The notes under the pieces were generated by a model. It had not been told where the DNA came from. It ran no database searches and worked only from the letters and a program-made list of their open reading frames with translations. A stretch of 64,000 nt of DNA from JABDBL01 sp963845445 (GTDB lineage: Bacteria > Cyanobacteriota > Vampirovibrionia > Obscuribacterales > Obscuribacteraceae), in contig CAWJSE010000002.1 in the NCBI GenBank assembly GCA_963845445.1, forward strand, positions 2,790,001 through 2,854,000, given 5' to 3'. Below are positions 8,953-18,867 of the stretch, one piece after another; within the stretch, counting starts at the first letter, position 1; each line of letters opens with the position of its first letter. Position numbers and translations under genes: made by a program.

Positions 8953-11309
8953 ATGGTAATTGCATCTAATCTTGGTTTTCCACGTATTGGCAATCATCGT
9001 CAATTAAAGCAAATTACTGAAAAATATTGGTCGGGGAAAGCCTCGCTCAACGAATTAATTGATACGGGTAAAACACTCCGGGCTAAGACCTGGCAATTAC
9101 AAAAAGACGCCGGTATTGAACAAATCCCTAGTAACGATTTTTCCTTTTATGATCATATTCTTGACGCTGCCATTATATTTGGTATCATTCCAGAGCATTA
9201 TTTAAAAATCGCTGCTGGCAATACCAATTTATCAAACAATTTAGACATATACTTCCATCTTGCTCGCGGCTGCGCCAATGACCAGTGCTCTCTTCATTCA
9301 GGTAAAACTATGCCTGCTCTCGAGATGACAAAGTGGTTTGACACTAATTATCACTATATTGTCCCCGAATTAAAGACCAATCAAGAATTCAAACTCTATT
9401 CGAAAAAACCAATACAAGATTTTTTAGAAGCAAAAGCTTTGGGCATAATAACTCGTCCAGTAATAATAGGTCCAGTTTCTTTGCTAATGCTCGCCAAATT
9501 AGAAAACGACAACACCGATCGCTTTTTACTCCTGCCCAAACTTTTGCCCGTATATCTCGAATTATTTAAACATTTGCAAGCTGCGGGCGCCAATTGGATT
9601 CAAATAGATGAACCCTGCCTTGTTTTAGATCTCGATGCCAAAGCTAAGCAAGCTTTCAAAACGGCGTATGAGGCTCTCTACAAATCCGGATTAAAAGTTT
9701 TGTTAGCCACGTATTTTGGCGCCCTTGGCGACAACTTAAATTTGGCTCTAAATTTGCCAACTGCCGGTATTCATTTAGACTTCGTACGTGAACCGGACTT
9801 CACTTTAGAGGCAATAAATTGGCCTAAAAATAAAATTCTTTCCGCCGGTGTGGTAGATGGACGCAATATCTGGATTTGTGATCTCGAAAAGTCTATTTCG
9901 CTACTCGACAAATTAAAAAGCATAGTAGGCAATAACAATTTGTTTGTCGCTCCTTCCTGTTCCTTATTGCATACCCCTTTAGATCTTGACGACGAAAAGC
10001 AGCTTGACACTCAGATTCGCTCCTGGTTAGCTTTTGCCAAACAAAAACTAACTGAAATCTCTTTGCTCACAAAAGCCTTAAATGATGGCATCGCTTCTAT
10101 ATCGGAAGAATTGGACGCTAACAAAAAAGCGATTGCTGATCATCATACTTCCCAACGCGTTCATAATGCTGAGCTTAAAGGCCATCTAGCAAAATTGTCC
10201 GCTGAATCCTTCAAGCGCAAAAGTTCCTTCCCCCAAAGAAAAGTCTGCCAACAAAAACTACTGCACTTGCCGCTCTTGCCCACCACTACCATTGGATCTT
10301 TCCCGCAAACAAACGAAATACGCAAAGTACGAGCTGACTTCAAAGCAGGCAAAGTCAGTAAAGATACTTACATCGCTGATATGCAAAGTGAAATAAATCA
10401 CGCTATCTCTGTCCAAAATGAAATTGGTTTAGATGTACTCGTGCATGGCGAACCAGAGCGCAATGATATGGTGGAATACTTTGCCGAATTTCTAGACGGT
10501 TATATATTCACCGAACAAGGCTGGGTACAAAGCTATGGTTCACGCTGTGTCAAACCACCAATAATTTTTGGCGACATTATCCGCCGAGAACCAATGACAG
10601 TGCGCTGGTCTGTTTATGCTCAAAAGAGGCTAATAAACTAGGCTCCCAAAAGCCTGTTAAAGGTATGCTTACTGGTCCAGTAACTATGCTGCAATGGTCC
10701 TTTGTGCGCAATGATCAGCCTCGCTCACAAACCTGCCAACAATTAGCTTGGGCAATTAGAGAAGAAGTAAGCGATCTTGAAAAAAATGGCATAAGTATTA
10801 TACAAATTGATGAACCAGCCATTCGTGAAGGTCTCCCTCTCAAAAGAGCTCAATGGCAGCAATACCTTGAATGGGCCGTTAAGTGTTTTCGTCTCGCTTC
10901 TTCATCTGTTAAAGACGAAACTCAAATTCATACCCATATGTGTTATTCCGAATTTAATGACATCATAGAATCAGTGGCGGCTTTAGATGCTGATGTGGTT
11001 TCTATTGAAGCAGCTCGTTCTAAGCTAGACTTGCTTGCTGCCTTTGCAAAATTCAATTACCCAAATGATATTGGTCCCGGTGTTTATGACATTCACTCAC
11101 CGCGTGTGCCACCAGAATCAGAAATGATTGAATTATTGCAAAAAGCCCTCACTCTTATAGATGCAAAACAGCTCTGGATAAATCCTGACTGCGGCTTAAA
11201 AACACGCGGCTGGCCAGAAGTTACAGCTGCTTTAAAAATTATGGTAGCCGCGGCTAAATTACTGCGCACTCAACTTGAAGAAAAAGCGCCTATTTCAGTT
11301 AGACAATAA
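8953..11309 (+). pseudogene. metE: Cobalamin-independent methionine synthase MetE, single frameshift
   Basis: Two adjacent frames (8953-10641 and about 10620-11309) together give a complete MetE of about 785 residues, which methylates homocysteine from methyltetrahydrofolate. The N-terminal barrel starts NLGFPRIGNHRQLK. The C-terminal barrel holds HGEPERNDMVEYF, the zinc ligands in HTHMCYSEF and the third ligand in NPDCGLKTRGW. The frame breaks inside SVYAQK, near AAAAGAGG at 10620-10628; adding one base restores YAQK-ANKLGSQKPVKGMLTGP. Everything else is conserved, which suggests either a very recent mutation or a consensus error. It lies 35 bp behind the fadJ-like gene. Confidence 0.88.
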
Positions 11310-11448
11310 ACCGCTGCCATACGTGCTCAAATTGCTCAATCTCATTCGCAGCAGAATCTAATTTAGCAGAAAAATAGAAAATTACCCCAGAAGGCGACAT
11401 GGCTTGTCGCTCCTAGGGCTAATGCGACGGTTGCCCAGTATCCTGGTC

Positions 11449-12015
11449 CTAGGACGCTTTTCGCCTTGGGACACGCCGACGGTGTTCTGCGAAAACAATC
11501 CTCCTCAACGCTCGCAGACACCAGTTGTCGTCCCCTGCGCCGGCAGCCTTCCGGACATTGTCCACTGACACGCCCAGAACATGGGACAACGCCCGAATCA
11601 CGCGAAACAGCCGCTCTTCAGGTGGCCACCCTCTGTAAGCGAGAATGCGCCTCGCAGGTGCCGATTTGTTCGAACCAAGCCCGCGCCAGGCCGTCCTCCA
11701 AAGAAACGGGGGTGTAAGGGCTTCTGTCGCTTGACGGAATGGGCCCGATTGGTCCACCGGCGGCAAGTCGCCGGTGAAGTGCTTCTGAAAGCGCTCGTGC
11801 AAGTGCAGCCTCTTGCTCCTCATTTGAGCCGTCACCCATGACTTCGAGGATTGGCAAAATCCTGACGTCCATTGACCTGAAGATCATTGCCAAGGCACTG
11901 ATCTTCTTATCGCGGCTGTCCCGGCTTGGACAGTCCGCCATGTCCATGGGATTGATGCCTCGAAGGCATCAATCGCTCCGTCCGGTGCCTTGTCGAGAGC
12001 TTCTCCAAGTGTCAT
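11449..12015 (-). pseudogene. Hypothetical protein, GC-rich island B, frameshifted
   Basis: A GC-rich minus-strand gene of unknown family. It opens with ATG at 12015 behind AGAGGA (MTLGEALDKAPDGAIDAFEA), continues in a second frame from about 11947 (SALAMIFRSMDVRILPILEVM), and finishes in a third frame (LAYRGWPPEERLFRVIRALSHVLGVS...). Joining the frames near 11940 and 11640 gives one plausible protein of about 188 residues. No domain is recognised. Two frameshifts in one short gene imply decay or sequence error. Confidence 0.35.
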
Positions 12016-12639
12016 CGCAAAGTCCTCTTGAAGATTGCTAGGACAAAATTATTGGCATCTTGCCATGCTGGGCCTTATCCTGACCCGGTCAGCCCACCGG
12101 GAACGTTTCCTGCAGGTCAAAACCACCCCGACCGTCGCATGACGGAAACAATAAGGCGTTTTTCACAGACCTGCCAGCGAATTCTCCTCTAAAAAATGGG
12201 AAACGATATATCTACCCTAACAAGTTTGCTGAGGGCAAAATCAATATTAACAGCCAGCACTACGGAATTACTTGCAACACAGATTTAATGCTTCGTCAGC
12301 AAATTTTTTCAAGAAAATGCCGTGGAAATAAGAAAAAATTTCTTGCCGTAGAAGCTAACTAACAGTCATTTTGTAGCATAACAACTCATGGTAGCCAATG
12401 CTAACCACTGCTTAATTTGCCGACGTAATTGAACAATATTTTCCATGCCCAATATTATCAAGTAGCGACCAACATTAATTACCGTGTTTACAAATAGTGC
12501 AAACCGCCCTCCTGCACACATTCGTTACTTGAAAACATGGGACTACCGTCCTGCCTGCCTTAAGTCAGCGCTGTAATTTCCCTATATCTGAGATAATCTC
12601 ATAAAGCAAAAACTACCGTCCCTTCAGAGGGCTTTTCTT
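12016..12639. other. Intergenic: end of island B and AT-rich spacer
   Basis: GC-rich sequence ends near 12170; the rest is AT-rich with no open frame. A short hairpin CCCT-TCAG-AGGG followed by TTTTCTTTT (about 12620-12641) could be a weak terminator or leader just before the next gene. Confidence 0.3.
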
Positions 12640-13620
12640 TTGTCCAATTATTCCGTAAAGCAATTATTCTATTATTTCAGAATCTTTTGCTTATTAGCTT
12701 TGATATTTCATTTTAATTGCCACTGCGCTACGGCTCGCCGCGGTAGAGATATATTGATCAATTTACCGAGATTCCCCAAGCCATCAGATCCTAATAGTAC
12801 AGAAGTTTCACCGGTAGCAATACAGATAGCGGGTATTCTCGGCATCGAAAGCGATTTGCGACGCTTCGAACAATTAAGAACGAACCTTGCTTCAACCACT
12901 TCAAGCAAAACTGATCTTGAAGCTAGGCAAGAGTTGACCGATTTAAAACTGGAAATGATTTCAGCCATTGAACAAGCTCGCCTAGATATCGATTTTGTCG
13001 TAGCAGAAATGGAGGATGAGCATGTCCGTCTCTTAGAACTCTATCAAGCTGGCAACGACGAACAACAGAAACGTATCAACAGAGCCAATATTAACGCCTT
13101 CCGCACAAATGGAGTTCTCTGGGCGGTAGCCGAGGGCTTGTCTATTCCTACTTACAAACACCCGATGTACTCAATACCTTCAGGTACTGTCGGTATTATT
13201 GCTGGGATAGTGCCATCTGTTTTTTCGCTTTATGCCATGCATCCGCCAACAGAATATTACAAGCATTCTTCCTATCCAAACATGCTCTGCAAAATTTTCG
13301 ATTATCCCACTATTCCGCGCACAGAATATCCTAATAGCGTCTGGGCTTTTCTTAACGCTAAGCCAATCGGTGAACCCACCAGATCCAGGAGAGAAATATT
13401 AATAGAACACTGGCTGGCAGACAAAAACATTCACACTCTCAAGAAGAGAGATGACAGAGACAGGCTTGATTCTCTTACTGGCACAAAGCAATCGCTAGTT
13501 TCACCGGACGAGCTTTCAGACCGCTTGCTTATGTTAAGAGAAACCAACTCGATTGTTTTGCAGATCAACCGCCCACTCATGGAACTAATGATGCTTATTA
13601 GAGGACAAAAACAATTTTAG
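12640..13620 (+). CDS. Exported/membrane protein of unknown function
   Basis: 326 residues starting at TTG (no ATG is available; AGAGG lies about ten bases upstream). The N-terminus has a hydrophobic segment (FCLLALIFHFNCHCA) that looks like a signal peptide. Then come a charged, coiled-coil-like stretch (about 75-145, LEARQELTDLKLEMISAIEQARLD) and a hydrophobic hairpin near 180-200 (GTVGIIAGIVPSVFSLYAM). It is followed by the conserved-looking EYYKHSSYPNML and a C-terminal charged segment. I do not recognise the family. Probably periplasmic or inner-membrane. Confidence 0.6.
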   Translation: MSNYSVKQLFYYFRIFCLLALIFHFNCHCATARRGRDILINLPRFPKPSDPNSTEVSPVAIQIAGILGIESDLRRFEQLRTNLASTTSSKTDLEARQELTDLKLEMISAIEQARLDIDFVVAEMEDEHVRLLELYQAGNDEQQKRINRANINAFRTNGVLWAVAEGLSIPTYKHPMYSIPSGTVGIIAGIVPSVFSLYAMHPPTEYYKHSSYPNMLCKIFDYPTIPRTEYPNSVWAFLNAKPIGEPTRSRREILIEHWLADKNIHTLKKRDDRDRLDSLTGTKQSLVSPDELSDRLLMLRETNSIVLQINRPLMELMMLIRGQKQF

Positions 13621-13891
13621 TTTTGTTTTATTCATTAGTTGCAAAAGAAGCATTCTGGTTCGCGCTAACTTTACTAGCTTACCAGGCACTATTTAATTTT
13701 AAAAATTGCATGAGAAATAATCTAGGGAACTGCCTTTTAGGAGATAAAAGCACAAACTATTCAGAAGCGCTTTATCTTTCAGGCTATGTGACAGCATTTC
13801 ATACTAAGCTTGAATTCTATAAACAGATTTGTCAGTGTTGGGTGCAGTTGTTTACGTTGCAATTACATTTGAGGTGAACTCCCCAGTCAGA

Positions 13892-13949
13892 AACAAGTGC
13901 CTTTCCAGTCCAAACATACCCGTTAGATAGCGGGTATGGGTCACTTGTT
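13892..13949 (+). promoter_or_regulatory. Nested-hairpin 5' leader of the uronate dehydrogenase gene
   Basis: AACAAGTG (13892-13899) pairs with CACTTGTT (13942-13949). Inside it CATACCCG (13915-13922) pairs with CGGGTATG (13931-13938). The two stacked perfect 8-bp stems end 24 bases before the start codon. This could be a regulatory leader or an upstream terminator/attenuator. Ligand, if any, is unknown. Confidence 0.4.
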
Positions 13950-13973
13950 ACAAGCTCAGAAGAGGACGAATCG

Positions 13974-14786
13974 ATGAATAAGAAGACAGTGCTCATCACC
14001 GGGGCAAAGGGCAACATCGGGCGCAAGCTCACTGCAGAGCTGGGCAACCACTTCAAGCTCAGACTCCTGGATCTCAACAATGGCGGGGATACCGCTATTA
14101 CCGCCATCGATCTCGGTGATTGGAGCCAGCTTCTTCTCGAGAAAGCCACCGGCGTGGATGCTATCTTGCATCTGGCGGCCGACCCGCACGAAGAAAAATC
14201 ATGGGTACAGCTCTGTCGCCCAAACCTCGACGCTGTGAACAATGTCTTCATGGCCGCCACCCTTGCCCGCGTGCCACGGCTCATTTACTTCAGCTCAAAT
14301 CACGTCATGGGTGGCTACAAAGAATCAGAGCATCAGCCAGGACGCTGGTTAACTACAGACCTCGACCCCCGACCGGGTACTCGCGTCGAATACCCTCCAG
14401 GCGTTTTGATTGACAGCACGCCTTATGGCGCCATGAAATTGGCCGCCGAGAGGTCCGGAATCGCCTTTGCCAAGGCCACTTCGGGCGTCTTTATCGGTAT
14501 TCGATCTGGCTGGGTCCTCCCCGGCGCCAATCGCCCAGAAGACCTGCCCGTCGACGGACCCGAATGGTACAAAAGGATGTGGCTTGCCACCCCCGACCTG
14601 CTGCACCTGGTGGAGCGGTCCATCGAACAACCTCTGGCTGCCAGCACAGCCATCATCGTCAACGGCATGTCCGACAACGACGACATGGTGTGGGACATCG
14701 ATTACACTCGACAGATGCTTGGCTTCCAGCCAGAATACGGTCTCACGCGCGATTTTCAAGCGAAGCCCAGGCGGAAACGAGTCTAG
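13974..14786 (+). CDS. NAD-dependent epimerase/dehydratase, uronate dehydrogenase-like
   Basis: Short-chain dehydrogenase/epimerase of 270 residues. It has the Rossmann glycine motif TGAKGNIGRKL at 7-17, the catalytic YGAMK (Y-x-x-x-K) in the middle, and the SSNHVMGGY segment. The C-terminal NGMSDNDDMVWDIDYTRQ is characteristic of uronate dehydrogenases (uronate to aldarolactone with NAD+). Start ATG follows AGAGGA at seven bases. The gene is markedly GC-rich relative to its neighbours and heads a two-gene island with the GNAT gene downstream, suggesting lateral transfer. Substrate is inferred only. Confidence 0.8.
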   Translation: MNKKTVLITGAKGNIGRKLTAELGNHFKLRLLDLNNGGDTAITAIDLGDWSQLLLEKATGVDAILHLAADPHEEKSWVQLCRPNLDAVNNVFMAATLARVPRLIYFSSNHVMGGYKESEHQPGRWLTTDLDPRPGTRVEYPPGVLIDSTPYGAMKLAAERSGIAFAKATSGVFIGIRSGWVLPGANRPEDLPVDGPEWYKRMWLATPDLLHLVERSIEQPLAASTAIIVNGMSDNDDMVWDIDYTRQMLGFQPEYGLTRDFQAKPRRKRV

Positions 14787-14811
14787 ACAGTTCGGCTAAG
14801 TAATGTCCAGA

Positions 14812-14835
14812 TAGGGATGTCTTGCGACATCCCTA
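14812..14835 (+). terminator. Stem-loop after uronate dehydrogenase gene
   Basis: TAGGGATGTC (14812-14821) and GACATCCCTA (14826-14835) form a perfect 10-bp stem with a TTGC tetraloop, 26 bases after the stop. No long U-run follows, so partial termination or mRNA-end protection are both possible. Confidence 0.55.
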
Positions 14836-14893
14836 CTTTCGTGCTTCGTCAAAAACAGCCACAAAAGCAGCTCTTCAGGAAAGGAGAACCACC

Positions 14894-15355
14894 GTGGTGC
14901 AGATTCGCCCAATGACAGTGGCTGATATTCCCGCCGTCATGGCACTGCTTTCGTCGGGGAATGGAAGCGCTCTGCTGGAGGGAGAAACGTTAGAAGTTTA
15001 CGCCAAGTTCATTAAACGCTCTCCTGGGGGAGGCTATGTTGCGGAAGATAGGGGACTCATCGTGGCCTGTGTCTTCATGAGTGACGGGCCGCGCGGACTG
15101 CTCAGTCGCCTCCAGGTACATCCCCATTATCGCGGACGCCGCATCGGCACACGCCTGGTGCAAGCGATTTGCCAAGCCTTCTTTCGAGAAACGGACGTAA
15201 ATCGCGTCTATGCTATGGTGCTCAGCACCAATCAGAAAGCACTCTCCTTTTGGGAGGCTTTCGGCATGAGGCAGAGCACTGCTAGCGGTGGCACCACAGT
15301 CGCTTTTGTCATGGACCTGGCGGAACAGTCCTGGATTCGGAAAGACGAGGACTAG
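14894..15355 (+). CDS. GNAT-family N-acetyltransferase
   Basis: 153-residue GCN5-related acetyltransferase using acetyl-CoA. The acetyl-CoA binding motif is seen in LQVHPHYRGRRIGTRLVQAI (R/Q-x-x-G-x-G/A), followed by the usual C-terminal N-x-x-A-x-x-F-W segment NQKALSFWEAFGM. I place the start at GTG 14894 because AAGGAG sits exactly seven bases upstream; longer frames start further left without such a site. GC-rich like the preceding gene. The substrate cannot be predicted. Confidence 0.8.
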   Translation: MVQIRPMTVADIPAVMALLSSGNGSALLEGETLEVYAKFIKRSPGGGYVAEDRGLIVACVFMSDGPRGLLSRLQVHPHYRGRRIGTRLVQAICQAFFRETDVNRVYAMVLSTNQKALSFWEAFGMRQSTASGGTTVAFVMDLAEQSWIRKDED

Positions 15356-15360
15356 CGCGC

Positions 15361-15452
15361 GACGAAAGAGCTGAGAGAACTAAGGATCAATGAATGGCAT
15401 CGATCTCCGCGATCTCCGTTCTCGTTGTTCTCTTAGCTCTTTCGTCTTTTTT
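15361..15452 (+). terminator. Long-stem Rho-independent terminator
   Basis: A 20-base arm at 15361-15380 (GACGAAAGAGCTGAGAGAAC) pairs with 15427-15446, with one G-U or mismatch. The loop is about 46 bases and contains a smaller hairpin, and a run of six T follows. It closes the GC-rich uronate dehydrogenase/GNAT island. Confidence 0.8.
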
Positions 15453-15503
15453 ATTAAGCGATTGGCATTACCATTTTGGTACATTATCTTCTTATGATTA
15501 ATA

Positions 15504-15536
15504 TATTAGCTATTAACACCCTAATAATGATATAAT
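15504..15536 (+). promoter_or_regulatory. hipBA promoter and operator candidate
   Basis: A TATAAT -10 box at 15531-15536 lies eight bases before the hipB ATG. Immediately upstream, TATTAG (15504-15509) and CTAATA (15521-15526) form an inverted repeat with an 11-base spacer, a fitting site for autorepression by the HipB dimer. No good -35 box is seen. Confidence 0.45.
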
Positions 15537-15543
15537 AACTCAT

Positions 15544-15852
15544 ATGTTATCCATAAACGATCCGACGCCCCAACAAATTATGCAGTCGCTGGCACAAAGA
15601 GCACGACAAAGGCGGCTTGGGCTAAATATCACTCAGGTAGGATTAGCTAATCGTGCCGGTATAAGCCTGGGCAGTCTAAAACGATTTGAGCAATCCGGCC
15701 AAATTTCATTGGAATCTCTAGCTAAAATAGCACTCGCTTTAGGAGAGGCTAGTAGTTTTGACAAATTGCTAAATACCACATTAGTATTGCCATCTTCGTT
15801 GGATGAATTAATATCAGAACCTGCCGTCCGCTTAAGAGGACGCAAACAGTAA
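15544..15852 (+). CDS. hipB: HipB-like Xre-family antitoxin
   Basis: 102-residue helix-turn-helix regulator. The HTH is visible at about 25-60 (GLNITQVGLANRAGISLGSLKRFEQSG). It is the DNA-binding antitoxin and autorepressor of the HipA kinase encoded immediately downstream. Its TAA stop overlaps the hipA ATG (TAATG), implying coupled translation. A palindromic operator candidate and a TATAAT box lie just upstream. Confidence 0.85.
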   Translation: MLSINDPTPQQIMQSLAQRARQRRLGLNITQVGLANRAGISLGSLKRFEQSGQISLESLAKIALALGEASSFDKLLNTTLVLPSSLDELISEPAVRLRGRKQ

Positions 15853-17101
15853 TGGCAAATACTAATTCGCTAATAAAAGCTTACCTAACTTTAGGCAATA
15901 GTCGTCAATTTATCGGTAGATTGGCAATGAAAAATAGAGCGGTTTATTTCGAATATGATTCTACATTTCTACCTACTGGCATAGAGATTTCGCCTTTTAA
16001 ATTACCACTGCGCTCCGGGGTACAGCAAAATGTTGATACTGTTTTTGATGGCTTATTTGGTGTATTTAATGACAGTCTTCCAGACGGCTGGGGCCGTTTA
16101 TTAATAGATCGCCATCTTGCTCAAAAAAATTATCAAGTTGTCGCTTCGCCGCTTGATCGACTGGCATACATTGGCAAACATGGCATGGGGCCTTAAGTTA
16201 TGAACCCGATCTTTCACCAGTTGTCGATACTACAAACCCGATTAACCTGCCTACAATTTTTCGTGAAAGTCAAAATATTTTGAAAGGCGCTGCCAGTGAG
16301 CTATTACCACAATTATTAGCATTAAACAGCGCCTCCGCTGGAGCCAGACCAAAAATAATGGTAGGAGTGAATAAAAACAAAAGTCAAATTGTTTATGGAA
16401 CAGACAATCTTCAAAAAAATCTGACCCATTGGATTATCAAGTTTCGCGCTTTAAATGACTCGACCGATGCAGGCAATATTGAATTTGCTTACAGTTTAAT
16501 GGCCAAAGCGGCTGGTCTGGATATGCCACCTACACATCTGTTCATTTCAAAAGGACAGCATGGATTTTTCGGGGTACAGAGATTCGATCGCCAAAAGTTC
16601 AACCAAAAAATTCACGTACATACAGCAAGTGGATTACTTCATGCCGACCACCGTTACCCGTCACTGGATTACTACAACCTTATTAAAGCCGGTTGGCTAT
16701 TGACTAAAAATATTGAGGATGTATTAAAACTTTATCGCCTGGCGGTTTTTAATGTTTTATCCCATAATCGAGATGATCATGCCAAAAATTTTGCATTTTG
16801 CATGGACGAATATGGTGTATGGAAAGTCGCTCCGGCTTATGATTTAACTTTCTCTTCCGGCCCTGCCGGCGAACACTGCATGATGGTAAGTGGAGAAGGG
16901 CGCCATCCGACCAAAAAGCATTTTAAAGAATTAGCCGAAAAATTAAGCCTAGTACCTAGACAGACTAATCCCATCTTTGACGAAGTGCAAGCGTCCATTA
17001 ACCAATGGCCCCGCTGGGCTAAAGATAGTGATGTCTCAAACTCTTCTATGCTCTTAGTGGCCAAATACCTCAAGCAAATAAAAGATAACTGGAATAGTTA
17101 A
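15852..17101 (+). pseudogene. hipA: HipA-like serine/threonine kinase toxin, single frameshift
   Basis: Two frames (15852-16196 and about 16190-17101) join into one HipA of about 416 residues. The N-terminal frame contains FGVFNDSLPDGWGRLLIDR, typical of the HipA N-subdomain. The C-terminal part has the kinase catalytic loop LSHNRDDHAKNFAF and the metal-binding APAYDLTFS. HipA kinases phosphorylate glutamyl-tRNA synthetase or similar targets to induce persistence. The break is in GGGG at about 16186-16189: one more G restores GMGALSYEPDLSPVV. If the lesion is real, the toxin is inactive beside an intact antitoxin; a homopolymer error is equally likely. Confidence 0.87.
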
Positions 17102-17310
17102 AATTGCTCGTTCATCGCCACGCCTCCCTATTGCGCTTGTCCTTAGAATCGATTGCCAAACAGTCAGGCTATAAGCACATTTTATGACAACCAATGTGAG
17201 TTTTTATTGGCGGAAATCCGCAAAAATCGAAAGAAACTACAGATAGAAAGGTCGCCAATTTTGTGCATTTTGTTCTAGATTGAATTAATGTTCATTCTGC
17301 CAATTGGCAC

Positions 17311-17316
17311 TATAAT
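17311..17316 (+). promoter_or_regulatory. -10 box of the RES/Xre operon
   Basis: TATAAT at 17311-17316, 50 bases before the antitoxin start. The -35 region is poor, as is usual for autoregulated toxin-antitoxin promoters. Confidence 0.4.
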
Positions 17317-17365
17317 ATAGGCTAATGGCATAATGATCTACAAAGGACAAAGGAGAATTTGCATT

Positions 17366-17791
17366 ATGCAAATGGAAAGATTATTTAGCGCTTTAACCGG
17401 TTGCCCTTCTCTGCCTAAAAAAATGGAGTCCGAATTAAGCATGTACGCATGGCTGAAGAAAGGGCTTCCTTTTGAGGCAATTAATATTTTAATCAAAAAT
17501 CACAAAATAACTATTGCCGAGATACAGCGTTTTATTCCAGCTCGCACTCTAGCTAGACGCAAACAAGAACACAAATTAAATGCAGAAGAATCAGATAAAT
17601 TGGCTAGACTAGCTATGATATTTGATTTTGCCGAAGAGGTATTTGGAAATAATGATAAAGCAAGTATTTGGTTGCGCCGCCCCAATAAATCGCTAAATGG
17701 TTTTAGTCCAATTGAATTATTAGAAACCGATTATGGCTCTCGTATTGTTGAAACAATGCTAGGCAGAATTCAATATGGCGTTTATTCTTAA
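17366..17791 (+). CDS. Xre/MbcA/ParS-type antitoxin (DUF2384)
   Basis: Antitoxin of a RES/Xre module, about 141 residues. The N-terminal half is the Xre-like helical domain with the segment RFIPARTLARRK. The C-terminal DUF2384 toxin-binding domain reads FAEEVFGNNDKASIWLRRPN then FSPIELLETDYGSRIVETMLGRIQYGVYS. The final residues of this family plug the RES active site. ATG 17366 is preferred because AAAGGAG lies ten bases upstream. The stop overlaps the toxin start (TAATG). Confidence 0.88.
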   Translation: MQMERLFSALTGCPSLPKKMESELSMYAWLKKGLPFEAINILIKNHKITIAEIQRFIPARTLARRKQEHKLNAEESDKLARLAMIFDFAEEVFGNNDKASIWLRRPNKSLNGFSPIELLETDYGSRIVETMLGRIQYGVYS

Positions 17792-18234
17792 TGGAAGTCT
17801 TTCGTCTTTGCACTGAAGCATACTCCGCCCTAGATGGAGAAGGAGCAAGGCTTTATGGAGGACGCTGGAATTCAACGGGCAGATCCTTGGTTTATGCTTC
17901 AGAACATTTGTCTTTGGCTGTACTAGAATACTTAGTGCACGTTGAGCCGGATAATCTACCAAATAATCTTATTTGGTTGCACATTCATATTCCTGATACC
18001 GTATCTAAAGAAATTTACCCTGAGAGCTCAGCGCCTTCAGAAATTATTGCCTCTAAATATGGAGATAGCTGGGTTGAACAAAATCGTTCTTTATTGCTAA
18101 TAGTACCTTCAGCGCTTTTGCCCTTGGAACTTAACGTATTGATTAATCCGAAGCACAGAGAAATGAAACAACTTAAGATCCTCTCCAAAAAACCATTTTC
18201 ATTTGATCCCAGATTATTGCAAGGCTTGCCATAG
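17791..18234 (+). CDS. RES-domain NAD+-degrading toxin
   Basis: 147-residue RES toxin. The R, E and S signature residues are seen in YGGRWNSTG, the YASEHLSLAVLEYL helix and the LLIVPSALLPLE segment. RES toxins (such as MbcT) destroy NAD+ by phosphorolysis or hydrolysis and arrest growth. The gene is intact and coupled to its antitoxin by a one-base overlap, so this module looks functional. Confidence 0.88.
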   Translation: MEVFRLCTEAYSALDGEGARLYGGRWNSTGRSLVYASEHLSLAVLEYLVHVEPDNLPNNLIWLHIHIPDTVSKEIYPESSAPSEIIASKYGDSWVEQNRSLLLIVPSALLPLELNVLINPKHREMKQLKILSKKPFSFDPRLLQGLP

Positions 18235-18769
18235 TAAATAAATCTAGCAGTTAATTGAACTTTTCAGGTTAATGTTGGTCTATTAGACTGTGCAAGCGAA
18301 CAATTTGCTTATATATAAATCTTGTTCTCTCAATATTGCTTGAAAAAATTAAAATTATCTAGCATAGTTGCGCTAGATGTGAATCGTCTTCAAGACACAT
18401 TTTTAATGCAATTCAATTTTTTTATGCAACCAAAACTCTTGTATTGCTGCTGCTTTTTTTCTAGGCTCAAATTATCTATCTAGAAATTACCTCTGAGGCA
18501 AATTAGCAAACGGAAAATTCTCAAGCCAAGACTCAATTAAACAATCAAATCACTGGCTTCGCGCCAGTCGCCGCAAGCCGTAATTTTAACGGTTGTTGGC
18601 TTATTTGTTTCATAAACTTGCCAATGATATTCGCCATAGTTTCAGCATGCAATTAATAGATAGCGCAACCTAGCGCTAATTATTTATGGATTGACAGAAG
18701 TGCAACGATAATACCGGCCCGCTTCTCTAACAAAATAAACAAACATAAAAATTCGCCTTAAAAAATAAA
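18235..18769. other. AT-rich gap ending in a strong terminator
   Basis: No supported gene lies in this stretch, apart from small hairpins (for example CTGGC/GCGCCAG near 18560-18575). Because a strong terminator ends it, an untranslated transcript or a long leader could lie here. Confidence 0.3.
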
Positions 18770-18802
18770 AGCGGTCTGAACAAATGTTCAGACCGCTTTT
18801 TG
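18770..18802 (+). terminator. Perfect 13-bp intrinsic terminator
   Basis: AGCGGTCTGAACA (18770-18782) pairs perfectly with TGTTCAGACCGCT (18785-18797), followed by TTTTTG and preceded by an A-rich run. It can work in either direction. It sits 66 bases upstream of the metallopeptidase start with no gene directly before it, so it could be an attenuator or the end of an unannotated RNA. Confidence 0.85.
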
Positions 18803-18867
18803 CTTGCTTCATATACACACTGCCTGTCCGCATATCAATGCGGCAGAAATTTATAAGGGGTAAAATT

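Noticed and set aside
8953..11309. Programmed ribosomal frameshift in metE
   Set aside because: No slippery heptamer with a downstream structure was recognised and MetE is not known to use frameshifting; mutation or sequence error is simpler.
13623..13877. 84-codon frame after the 12640-13620 gene
   Set aside because: No ribosome-binding site, no recognisable family, and it runs across the AT/GC boundary of an island.
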